From an uncultured Eubacteriales bacterium (lineage in GTDB: Bacteria > Bacillota > Clostridia > Oscillospirales > CAG-272), in NCBI GenBank assembly GCA_900552255.1, contig URZF01000002.1:1-28842 (forward strand): 28,842 nt of DNA. Direction: 5' to 3'. Below are positions 22,285 through 28,842 of this stretch, one piece after another. Within the stretch, counting starts at the first letter, position 1, and each line of letters opens with the position of its first letter. Both the position numbers and the translations under genes were made by a program. The notes below the pieces were generated by a model. The model was not told where the DNA came from. It worked only from the letters and a program-made list of their open reading frames with translations, and did no database searches.

Positions 22285-24440
22285 GAAAAATACGTCCGGC
22301 GGAGCTTGTTTTTGTACGCATCGCCGTCGTTGATTTCCTCAGAGTAGCGATAGGCCGCCGCGTGCACGGCCGCATAGAGCGCGTCATCGGAAATCAGTGC
22401 CGCCGCGTGTCGGATCAGCATCTCGTCGTCGTCCGACAGAAATCCGCTTTCTCCGTCCTCGACCGCTTCGGCAAGGCCGTCCGTTTTTACGGCGACGACC
22501 GGCACGCCGAGCGCGCCGGCCTCCAGAGCGGCGATCGGCAGTCCTTCAAACCTTGAACACATCAGCAGAAAGCGGGCTCCGGCGAGCAGCGTATAAGGAT
22601 TTTCGAGATAGCCGGGGAAATCGACGTGTTCCGAGATTCCCAGCTCTTTTGCATATGCCATTGTTTCCGTGAGCATGGAACCGGAGCCGACCGCGGCGAG
22701 ACGCACATTCGGACAGCGTTTTAGGATGCCCGCGAAAATCCGCATCAGGCGCATGGGATCCTTTTGCTCCTCGAAGCGTCCGAGATAGATGCCGGCGTAG
22801 GGGGAGGAGACGGGAGACGAACCCGCTTTGCCGCGCACCGCGGCGATATCGATGATATTGGCGAGATGCTCGCTTTTGTGCGCGACGGCATCCGCAAACG
22901 CAAATTCCTCCATGGCGCTTCGGTTTACCCAGAATATATGGGAAAAATGCCTTGCCGCCATGCGGTAGAGCCGCGCTTTCAGTGTTTTTCTGCGCATGGC
23001 GGGCGTGTTGACATGTATGGTGGAAACGATTTTGCAGGTACCGGAAAAGCGGGCGCATACGACGCCCGCCCGCACGTCGTGCGCATGGAGGATGTCCGGC
23101 CGATAAACGGAAGCCGCTTTCTTCAAGGAGAGAGGCGTCAGCTTTTTCATCGGGATGAACCGGATCTCACGCGCACGAAGCGCCTCCGCGATTTCGCCGT
23201 CGGGACTGGTATAGGCCATTTCCACATCCGTGTCGCCTCGGAATCTTTCGATGATGTCACAGACGACGTGCTCCGCCCCGTAGAATTTGCTGCTGCCGAG
23301 CACATGGAGCACCCGTATCTGTTTTTTCATCGCGGAGCGGTAGACCGCGTCCATTTTTGCAAGCGTGTCGTCAAGCGAATACGGCCGGATACGCTCTCGG
23401 TTGTCCGCTCCCAGCTTTTTTCTCCGTTCCGGATTTTCGATGAGTGCGGTGAGCGCCTCGCCGACGGCGCGGTAATCAAAAGCTTGGCAGAGAGAAGAAG
23501 CCCCTGCGTCGTGCAGAAGATCGCGGCAGCCGCGCGCGTCCGAGGCGACAACGGGCAGTCCGCATGCCATCGCCTCCATGACCGCCCGCGGCAGTCCCTC
23601 CGTTTTGGATAGGTGTATGTAGATGTCGGCGGCGCACATAAGCGCCGGGATATCGGCTCGGTATCCGAGGAAGCATATGTGCGCTTCCATGCCGAGCCTT
23701 CGGGTAAGGGATTCCAGCCGGCGGCGCAGCCGTCCGTCGCCGGCGATAAAAAGCCGAAGCGCCGCTCCCGGATGCTTCCGTATGCAGTCGGCGGCCGCCC
23801 GTATCGCCGTTTCGTGATTTTTGTTGCGGTCGAGTCTTCCGACGGAAAAAACCATAGTCTCTGAATCCGAGAGCCCGAGCGATTTTCTCGTTTGCTCACG
23901 GAGAAAGGGACTTTGCGCATAGACGTCGGTATCCACGCCGACGCCGGGCACGTATTCGATCTTTTCGGCGTGCAGATGACGCTTCGCATATGCGAAATCC
24001 TCAAGATTGATCGTGATAAGAACATCGGTGAGCCTCGCGCAGTATTTTTCCACCGCTTTAAAAATAAAGGAGGGAATGGACGGCGCTCCCTTGTAAAAAG
24101 CAAAGCCGTGCGCGGTATAGAGAAGCTTCGTGCCCCTTTTGCGGCTTTTCCGCGCGGCAAGGCGCGCAAGGACGCCGCCGACCGGCGTATGACAGTGGAT
24201 TATCTCGAAATTTTCGCTGTCGATGACGCGCCGGAGCCGGCGGTATGCTTTTATATTGCGCGGGGAAAAGGGTCTGCGGTCGAATGGGACGGGATGGAAA
24301 ACGTCGCAGAACGGAATTTCCGTACCGCTTCCGCTATCCGCCGCCGCGACATGCGTTTCGTAGCCGTGCTCCCTGAACCATTTGAGATATGGCAGATGAA
24401 ACGCCTCGATGTGCGCTTTTACGACCGTGGCGACAAACAA
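22281..24440 (-). CDS. Tandem fusion of two GT4 glycosyltransferases
   Basis: A single 719-residue frame made of two complete GT-B fold, family 4 glycosyltransferases. The first (about 1-370) begins LFVATVVKAHIEAFHLPYLK, as in EpsD-type enzymes, and has the donor-site motif SKTEGLPRAVMEAMACGLPVVAS with the EX7E pattern. The second (371-719) begins MKKQIRVLHVLGSSKFYGAEHVV and has SRFEGLPIAALEAGALGVPVVA, again EX7E. They probably add successive sugars to a surface polysaccharide. No ribosome site precedes Met371, so a read-through fusion is likely. The start is uncertain: TTG at 24440 has only a very close AAGG, while ATT at 24455 in frame has GGGGAGG eight bases upstream and would add five residues (ISRKV) that fit the family. 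It follows nif3 closely; no other exopolysaccharide gene is nearby. Confidence 0.88.
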   Translation of the reverse strand: MFVATVVKAHIEAFHLPYLKWFREHGYETHVAAADSGSGTEIPFCDVFHPVPFDRRPFSPRNIKAYRRLRRVIDSENFEIIHCHTPVGGVLARLAARKSRKRGTKLLYTAHGFAFYKGAPSIPSFIFKAVEKYCARLTDVLITINLEDFAYAKRHLHAEKIEYVPGVGVDTDVYAQSPFLREQTRKSLGLSDSETMVFSVGRLDRNKNHETAIRAAADCIRKHPGAALRLFIAGDGRLRRRLESLTRRLGMEAHICFLGYRADIPALMCAADIYIHLSKTEGLPRAVMEAMACGLPVVASDARGCRDLLHDAGASSLCQAFDYRAVGEALTALIENPERRKKLGADNRERIRPYSLDDTLAKMDAVYRSAMKKQIRVLHVLGSSKFYGAEHVVCDIIERFRGDTDVEMAYTSPDGEIAEALRAREIRFIPMKKLTPLSLKKAASVYRPDILHAHDVRAGVVCARFSGTCKIVSTIHVNTPAMRRKTLKARLYRMAARHFSHIFWVNRSAMEEFAFADAVAHKSEHLANIIDIAAVRGKAGSSPVSSPYAGIYLGRFEEQKDPMRLMRIFAGILKRCPNVRLAAVGSGSMLTETMAYAKELGISEHVDFPGYLENPYTLLAGARFLLMCSRFEGLPIAALEAGALGVPVVAVKTDGLAEAVEDGESGFLSDDDEMLIRHAAALISDDALYAAVHAAAYRYSEEINDGDAYKNKLRRTYFS

Positions 24441-24477
24441 AACCTTTCGTGAAATGGCGGACGCCTCCCCTCCTATT

Positions 24478-25251
24478 TTAGAAATAACGGATTTCGCATC
24501 CGGCGGGACAGCGGCAAAATTCGATGCCGGGGTAGGCTTCGTTTAACATTCTGATAAAAAAGGCGGAAAAAGGAATCTCCGTGTGATAATGTCCGGCGGC
24601 GATGACGGAAAGTCCGCGCTCGGCCGCGTCGAGCATATGGTTGTAGCCCGCTTCCCCTGTGACGAGCGCATCCGCGCCGGCGCGGACGGCGGCTTCGATG
24701 TAATCCTTTCCGGCGCCGCCGAGAACGGCGACGCGGCGAATGGGCTCGTTTCCCTTGACGGCACATACGGACGGCGCGTCCAACGTATGCTTGACAAAAA
24801 GGCAGAAATCGTCGAATTTGCAAGGCGCGGAAAGCGTGCCGAGCCGTCCCGTCGTGTCCCCGCCGGGACCGAAAGGCTGTGTGTCCGAAAGCCTGAGCGT
24901 CTCCGCGAGAATGTCGTTGACGCCGCCTCTTGCCGCGTCGAGACGGGTGTGAAAGCTCATGACGGCGATCTGTTCTTTTAGCAGAAGCATGATTTTGCGG
25001 GCGGCGGGATCGTCCGTATTCATATGGCGGATGCCTTTGAAAATGAGGGGATGATGCGAGATGACAAGGTCCGCGCGTATATCCGCGGCGTACTGAGCGA
25101 CGGCGGGCGTCACGTCAAGCGCAAACAGCACTTTTCCGACCTCTCGTGCGGGATTTTCACAGACCATGAGGCCGTCGTTGTCCCATTCCGCCGACAAAGC
25201 GCAGGGCAGGAGTGCATCGAGATAGCTGTAAATTTCGTAGACGGAAGCCAT
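24478..25251 (-). CDS. NIF3-like dinuclear metal protein (DUF34)
   Basis: A 257-residue member of the Nif3/YqfO (DUF34) family, which forms toroidal hexamers with a dinuclear metal site; proposed roles include GTP cyclohydrolase I-like and metal-handling functions, none firmly proved. Metal-ligand motifs are visible: ISHHPLIFKG, FHTRLDAARGGVND (the usual form is HTNLDA, so Asn is Arg here) and AGHYHTEIPF near the C-terminus. It is the short form without the PII-like insert that makes Bacillus YqfO about 370 residues. The start at 25251 has AAAGGAG six bases upstream; the longer frame to 25365 runs back into trmK and is a shadow. It lies 19 bases after trmK, the same order as yqfN-yqfO in Bacillus. 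Confidence 0.92.
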   Translation of the reverse strand: MASVYEIYSYLDALLPCALSAEWDNDGLMVCENPAREVGKVLFALDVTPAVAQYAADIRADLVISHHPLIFKGIRHMNTDDPAARKIMLLLKEQIAVMSFHTRLDAARGGVNDILAETLRLSDTQPFGPGGDTTGRLGTLSAPCKFDDFCLFVKHTLDAPSVCAVKGNEPIRRVAVLGGAGKDYIEAAVRAGADALVTGEAGYNHMLDAAERGLSVIAAGHYHTEIPFSAFFIRMLNEAYPGIEFCRCPAGCEIRYF

Positions 25252-25270
25252 AGAGTTCTCCTTTGATCGT

Positions 25271-25957
25271 TTAAATATCCGCAAGCTCCGCGCGGATGGC
25301 GAGGAGCATTTCTTTTTCTGCCGAGGCGTCGTGCCCGCCCTTTTCGAGACCGGTAATTTTTTCACTCAGCACGGCGGCCTGACGTTCGCACAGGGCGGGG
25401 AAAAGAGGTATTTCCCGTTTGTGAGCAAGGGTATAGCTGCCGAGCAGCAGCTCGAGCGCGGAAAGCTCCCGCTTTACGCCGTCATACCGGACGCACAGGA
25501 TTTGATACAGCTTGCCGCCCTCTTCGGCGATCGCTTCCTTTTCCACCTGCCAGCCGTCGGATAGATAACGCCGCAGCTCGGGAATATGCTGCATCGGTTG
25601 GAGGATGAGACGCAGATTGGCCGTTCTGATAAAATCGGCGGCGTCGAGAATGGAAAGGATCATAAGTCCGCCCATGCCGGCGATGACGATATCCGTTACG
25701 GGATAATGCTCAAGGCCGGAGAGCCCGTCCGTCAGCACGGTCTCGATTTTGTCGGAAAGTCCCGCCGCGCGAATGTTCTGCTCGGCGCGCGCAAGCGGCC
25801 CCTTTCGGATATCGGACGCGACGGCGCGGCTTATTTTTCCTCTCTGTGCAAGATAGATCGGGAGGTAGGCGTGGTCCGTGCCGATATCGGCGAGATATGC
25901 GCCGTCCCTCACGAGATTTGCCGCGGCAAGCAGGCGCGCGTCAAGAGATGTCTTCAT
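25271..25957 (-). CDS. trmK: tRNA (adenine(22)-N(1))-methyltransferase TrmK
   Basis: A 228-residue SAM-dependent methyltransferase of the TrmK (YqfN) family, which makes m1A22 in bacterial tRNA. SAM motif I is VADIGTDHAYLPIYL-like (YLADIGTDHAYLPIYLA, about residues 21-37), with ASDIRKGPLARA as motif II and the family-specific IAGMGGLMI at about 92-100, LILQPMQH and the EEGGKLYQI stretch. The C-terminal coiled-coil region (about 165-228) is also typical. It is cytosolic. It is separated from the DUF1858 gene by 66 bases that hold a large hairpin, and it is followed by nif3. GGGAG lies near the ATG. Confidence 0.94.
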   Translation of the reverse strand: MKTSLDARLLAAANLVRDGAYLADIGTDHAYLPIYLAQRGKISRAVASDIRKGPLARAEQNIRAAGLSDKIETVLTDGLSGLEHYPVTDIVIAGMGGLMILSILDAADFIRTANLRLILQPMQHIPELRRYLSDGWQVEKEAIAEEGGKLYQILCVRYDGVKRELSALELLLGSYTLAHKREIPLFPALCERQAAVLSEKITGLEKGGHDASAEKEMLLAIRAELADI

Positions 25958-25984
25958 GACAGGGTTCTCCCATATACAGATCGC

Positions 25985-26014
25985 CCCTTCGCTTTTCGGA
26001 AGAAAAGCAAAGGG
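25985..26014 (-). promoter_or_regulatory. 13-bp hairpin before trmK
   Basis: Arms 25985-25997 and 26002-26014 pair over 13 bp with one G-U pair and a 4-base loop. It lies between the DUF1858 stop and trmK. No T-run follows on the minus strand, so it is not a standard terminator; RNA processing or partial attenuation is possible. Confidence 0.45.
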
Positions 26015-26023
26015 ACAGCTCTG

Positions 26024-26227
26024 TTATTTTGTTTTCAGATAAGCATTGATTTTTCCGACAAGCTCGTCGGCGTCGGTTCCGTGAACGGCGCATGCCATTT
26101 CAATGCTTTCTCCGCGGGACGCGGGACAGCCGAGGCAGTGCATGCCGATTTCGAGGAAGTAGGGGGCGAGGTCCTCGTCCAGGTCGAGGATGTCGCCGAT
26201 GACGGTGTTTTTCGTGATCTCTTTCAT
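26024..26227 (-). CDS. DUF1858 domain protein
   Basis: A 67-residue protein that is one complete DUF1858 domain. The family pattern is present: an N-terminal ITKNTVIGDIL, then FLEIGMHCLGCPASRGESIEMACAVHG with the CxxC pair (Cys at about 31 and 34). DUF1858 is found alone or joined to hybrid-cluster-like and other redox proteins, and a redox or metal role is supposed but not shown. GGAG lies eight bases before the ATG, inside the end of the upstream ATPase frame. Codon use changes inside the gene: 29 of 32 codons after the start end in G or C up to LG of CLG, but only 17 of 34 after that. The switch coincides with the most conserved stretch, so the gene may be a join of two genomes. Confidence 0.85.
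   Translation of the reverse strand: MKEITKNTVIGDILDLDEDLAPYFLEIGMHCLGCPASRGESIEMACAVHGTDADELVGKINAYLKTK
26100..26145. other. Probable sequence-source junction inside the DUF1858 gene
   Basis: At about this point third-codon-position GC drops from about 90% (right side) to about 50% (left side). The stretch encodes GMHCLGCPASRGE, the most conserved part of the family, where two unrelated genomes could share enough identity to be joined by an assembler. This is inference from composition only. Confidence 0.4.
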
Positions 26228-26230
26228 CTT

Positions 26231-28423
26231 TCATTCTCCTTTTTCCGCCGCGCCGTGCGCGAAGGCGCGCGCACGCGAACGGTTTGTTTTGATTTTGGTT
26301 ATGACGAACAGCGCAAGCTGTAAGCATACGAAGTTCAGCGCCGCGGCGCCTGCGGCCGTCAGCAGATCGACCGCGCCCGGCAGGGCATAGCCGAACGCTT
26401 CGCGCGCCGGCGCGTAATACAGCAGCAGCGCCATACCCGCCAGCGACAGGGCCAGCGCGGGCAGCAGGAGGTAGTTGCGGTAGGCGCGGCTGGTGACGAG
26501 GCTTTGCTTCGACGAGCCGGAGAACGCGAAGGCGGCCAGCAGCAGCACCATCGTGACGAGCACGCGCGCGTGCGCCGCTTCGGCGCTGCCGGCGAAGTAC
26601 GACAGCAGCAGCGCCAGCGCACCGCCGCCTGCATAGCCCAGCGGCACTGCAAAATCGGCGAGTCGGGGGCGCGCGGTGTAGCGCGGAATCTTGTCGGTGA
26701 GGATTTTGCGGTGCGTGGGCGCGAACGCCAGCGCCAGCGCGAACAGCAGGTTGGCGCCGAAGCCCGCGAACACAATTTCCGTCACCCGCGCGGGGAATTC
26801 CAAGCCGCAAAGCAAAGACAGCAGTGCGGAAAAGACCAGCATCGCGTAGGCGACGACCAGATATTGCACCACCGCATAGACGCGCTTGTAGATGCTGCGC
26901 GCGCATTCGAGCACGCGCGCAATCACGTCGAAGCCGCCCGCGTCGATGAGCACGTCGGCCGACTGCAGGATCGTTTCGGGCGCTTGACTGTTGGAAACGA
27001 AGGTCGCGTCCGCCTCGCTCATCAGCGTCAGGTCCTCCATCCGCTCGGCTGTGACGGCGACGGCCTTGCCGTCCTCCTTACGCAGCCGCAGCACGCGCAG
27101 CCATTCCGCGTCGGTGACGCCGCGGTAGACCTTGTAATCGGGGCTGTTGGCGATGTAAAGGCCCTCGTCCATCCCGCGAAGCTGCTCGCCGGTGATGACC
27201 TGCGACTCGTCGGTGATGATGCCGGCGTTTTTGGCGTGGCTGACCGCGCTGTAATAGGATTCGTCCGTCCGCACCACCGGCTCGATGCCGGCCTGCGCGC
27301 ATTTGTACACCGCCGAGGCCGCGTCCACATAAACCGACGTATAGCAGCCGATGAAGCCCCTGAAAAGCAGCCGCTTCTCGGCGTCGATCTTTTTCAGACT
27401 GTCGCAGTCGGTCACGCCGGCGGCGACGGCGTAGACCGTCATCGACTCGCGCGAAAGCTGCGCGGCCTCGTCGAGCAGCCGCTTGGCGGCGGCGGGCGTC
27501 ATCTTTTTGGCTTCGCCGCCGGACATATATCCGGCGCACCGGCTTACGACCATCTCGGGCGCGCCCTTCAGGATGACGAGATTCTTGCCCTCGTGCAGCA
27601 CTAGGGTGCGCGGGGCCTCGCCGCCCGTGGAATATTCGGTTTCGATTTTGAAATAGTTGTTTTTCAGCTCCGCAATCTCGACGCCCAGATCGCCCCGGGC
27701 GACCATGATACCGTACGTCTCGTCGAGTATCTCGTCGATATTGTCTACGCCTTCGCTGTTCTCGATTTTCGAGATGATCTTGATCGAGCTGTTGCGGTCC
27801 TTGAGTATCTTCTTGACAGCCAGAACGTCCGACTTTTTCCGGACGAACGAGTGGGCGATGAAGTCGATATCCATGTCGATCGCCCAATTGATGAACTCGT
27901 GGTCCTTGTCCGTCACCGAGGGAAGGTCGATCGGTACGCCGGGAATGTTCACGCTCTTGCGGGGTTTGATTACGCCGCCGTTATGCACCTCGCAGACCAG
28001 CTCGTCATCGGCTTTGTCGACCACTTGCAGTTCGAGTTCGCCGTCGTCTATCAGGATGATCGATCCGGTCGGAACCGCATCGTATATCGTCGGGTCGTTC
28101 AGATATATCGTTTGATCGCTCGACGGACGGTCTTCGGCCGTGCCCTTCATCCGGACAAGCTGTCCCTTTTCGATGGGAATGCCGCTCTCGAAGCCGGCGG
28201 CCATGCCGGTCAGGCGGATTTCGGGTCCTTTGGTGTCGATGATGATAGCGATCTTCTCGGAGACGCGGCGGACGTTTTCGACGATCGTCGCCGCGCTGCG
28301 GGTCGTGACGTGAGCCGTGTTGATGCGCACGGCGTTCATGCCGGCCTCGTACAGGGAGCGGATGAACTCTACCTCGCAGCGCTTGTCCGAGATCGTGGCG
28401 ATTATTTTGGTTCTTTTATCCAT
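26231..28423 (-). CDS. Chimeric frame: pyruvate kinase N-half fused to degenerate P-type ATPase C-half
   Basis: One uninterrupted 730-codon frame with two unrelated parts. Residues 1-250 are the N-terminal part of pyruvate kinase: TKIIATISDK, AVRINTAH, IDTKGPEIR, a B-domain, FIAHSFVR, KIEN and MVARGDLGVEI. The rest of the barrel and the C-domain are missing. From residue 251 the sequence is the second half of a P-type ATPase: KGAPE nucleotide-domain motif at 286-290, the P-domain remnant and about six C-terminal membrane helices (about 515-712). The phosphorylation motif DKTGT lies before the join and is absent. The ATPase part lacks GDGxNDxP (TAERMED at 458-464 in its place) and the TGD motif (RTDE at 385-388), so it looks catalytically dead. 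I read the frame as an artificial join, not a real protein. The pyruvate kinase half resembles Bacteroidales enzymes; the ATPase half is much more GC-rich. Confidence 0.85.
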   Translation of the reverse strand: MDKRTKIIATISDKRCEVEFIRSLYEAGMNAVRINTAHVTTRSAATIVENVRRVSEKIAIIIDTKGPEIRLTGMAAGFESGIPIEKGQLVRMKGTAEDRPSSDQTIYLNDPTIYDAVPTGSIILIDDGELELQVVDKADDELVCEVHNGGVIKPRKSVNIPGVPIDLPSVTDKDHEFINWAIDMDIDFIAHSFVRKKSDVLAVKKILKDRNSSIKIISKIENSEGVDNIDEILDETYGIMVARGDLGVEIAELKNNYFKIETEYSTGGEAPRTLVLHEGKNLVILKGAPEMVVSRCAGYMSGGEAKKMTPAAAKRLLDEAAQLSRESMTVYAVAAGVTDCDSLKKIDAEKRLLFRGFIGCYTSVYVDAASAVYKCAQAGIEPVVRTDESYYSAVSHAKNAGIITDESQVITGEQLRGMDEGLYIANSPDYKVYRGVTDAEWLRVLRLRKEDGKAVAVTAERMEDLTLMSEADATFVSNSQAPETILQSADVLIDAGGFDVIARVLECARSIYKRVYAVVQYLVVAYAMLVFSALLSLLCGLEFPARVTEIVFAGFGANLLFALALAFAPTHRKILTDKIPRYTARPRLADFAVPLGYAGGGALALLLSYFAGSAEAAHARVLVTMVLLLAAFAFSGSSKQSLVTSRAYRNYLLLPALALSLAGMALLLYYAPAREAFGYALPGAVDLLTAAGAAALNFVCLQLALFVITKIKTNRSRARAFAHGAAEKGE
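27655..27695. other. Junction between pyruvate kinase and P-type ATPase sequence
   Basis: Homology switches at about residue 250-253 of the 26231-28423 frame (near 27,674). Left of it (lower coordinates) only P-type ATPase sequence is present; right of it only pyruvate kinase. GVEIAEL could be shared by both parents, as expected for a join at a short identical stretch. Confidence 0.7.
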
Positions 28424-28475
28424 AGCTTTCGAGTTCCGTTTGTCGTTTCCTGGCGCGTCGGCGGCCGGAGACGGT

Positions 28476-28842
28476 TCATTCCATGAAACTGAGCAGACCG
28501 AGCCGGTACGAGTCGAGTCCGAAGCCCATGACCGACCCCTTGCATTTGGGCGCGATCAGCGAGACGTGGCGGTACTCCTCCCGGGCCAGAATACAGGAGA
28601 TGTGCACCTCGACCACCGGCGTGCGGATGCCTCCGATCGCATCGGCGATTGCGATCGAGGTATGGGTATAGGCTCCGGCATTGATCACGACTCCGTCGTA
28701 GACGTCCTGCGAGGCGTGGAGCCGGTCGACGATCTCGCCTTCGATGTTGGACTGGTAGCAGTCGATCGTCACCCCGGGGAATCGTCCGCGCAGTTCTTCC
28801 AGATAGGACTCGAACGTCCGTTCTCCGTAGATGCCTTTTTCG
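28476..28842 (-). CDS. aroQ: 3-dehydroquinate dehydratase type II, N-terminus cut by the window edge
   Basis: The last 122 codons of a type II dehydroquinase, the shikimate pathway enzyme that dehydrates 3-dehydroquinate. The frame is open to the edge and begins EKGIYGERTFE, the usual active-site Tyr loop (xxIYGxxTFE) near residue 20-30, so only about 20 N-terminal residues are missing. NAGAYTHTSIAIADAI and PVVEVHISCILAREEYRHVS carry the substrate-binding Asn and the catalytic His. In the second motif Cys replaces the usual Asn of HISN. The aroQ then pyruvate kinase order (gap 52 bases) is the arrangement I know from Bacteroidales, supporting a foreign origin of this end. Confidence 0.9.
   Translation of the reverse strand, partial: EKGIYGERTFESYLEELRGRFPGVTIDCYQSNIEGEIVDRLHASQDVYDGVVINAGAYTHTSIAIADAIGGIRTPVVEVHISCILAREEYRHVSLIAPKCKGSVMGFGLDSYRLGLLSFME

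Overview
The window reads as a metagenome-style contig. About the first 26 kb (1 to roughly 26,100) look like one genome, a spore-forming member of the Clostridia (Bacillota) with moderate GC. Signs of this are a YtvI-type sporulation membrane protein, a SpoIVFB-like M50 protease, a LysM plus GH18 spore-type cortex hydrolase, an FtsK/SpoIIIE translocase, a trmK-nif3 pair, strong GGAGG ribosome sites and consensus sigma-A promoters. The last ~2.7 kb do not fit. A GC-rich fragment of a degenerate P-type ATPase is fused in frame to the N-terminal half of a pyruvate kinase, which is followed by a partial aroQ in a Bacteroidales-like arrangement. I read this end as an assembly chimera with one clear junction near 27,674 and a probable second one inside the DUF1858 gene near 26,120.

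Layout. 97-3280: a CmpB-like membrane protein (+), then cyclophilin, M50 protease and YtvI on the minus strand. 3346-5590: a consensus promoter drives a leucine-rich-repeat lipoprotein (+). A 20-bp terminator hairpin follows and runs into the ribosome site of the LysM-GH18 gene. 5682-13674: a seven-gene minus-strand run, ftsK, tmk, DJ-1/PfpI, 5-formyl-THF cyclo-ligase, CPBP protease, mltG and a U32 protein, closed by a bidirectional terminator. 13722-15955: divergent consensus promoters, then a two-gene K+ uptake system (membrane subunit with a TTG start, plus an RCK subunit) and a perfect 20-bp terminator.

15982-19940 (minus): an sce7726-family nuclease-like protein, a frameshifted DUF4886 SGNH-hydrolase lipoprotein, a KDG kinase and a multi-Cys zinc-ribbon protein of unknown function. 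19941-20629 carries no gene but holds an array of at least eight hairpins bounded by inverted copies of a two-hairpin module; this is the most unusual non-coding structure here. 20630-25957 (minus): HAM1/RdgB-like pyrophosphatase and 8-oxoguanine glycosylase (ATGA overlap, own promoter), a tandem fusion of two GT4 glycosyltransferases, NIF3 and TrmK. 26024 to the end: DUF1858, the ATPase/pyruvate kinase chimera and partial aroQ.

The two nucleotide-damage genes (RdgB-like and Ogg) are translationally coupled and probably form a nucleotide-pool and DNA sanitation pair. ftsK, mltG and tmk group chromosome segregation, wall synthesis and dTTP supply in one transcription unit. No tRNA, rRNA, CRISPR array, phage or transposase gene was seen. 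Many start codons were moved from the longest reading frame to an internal start with a good ribosome site; reasons are given per gene.
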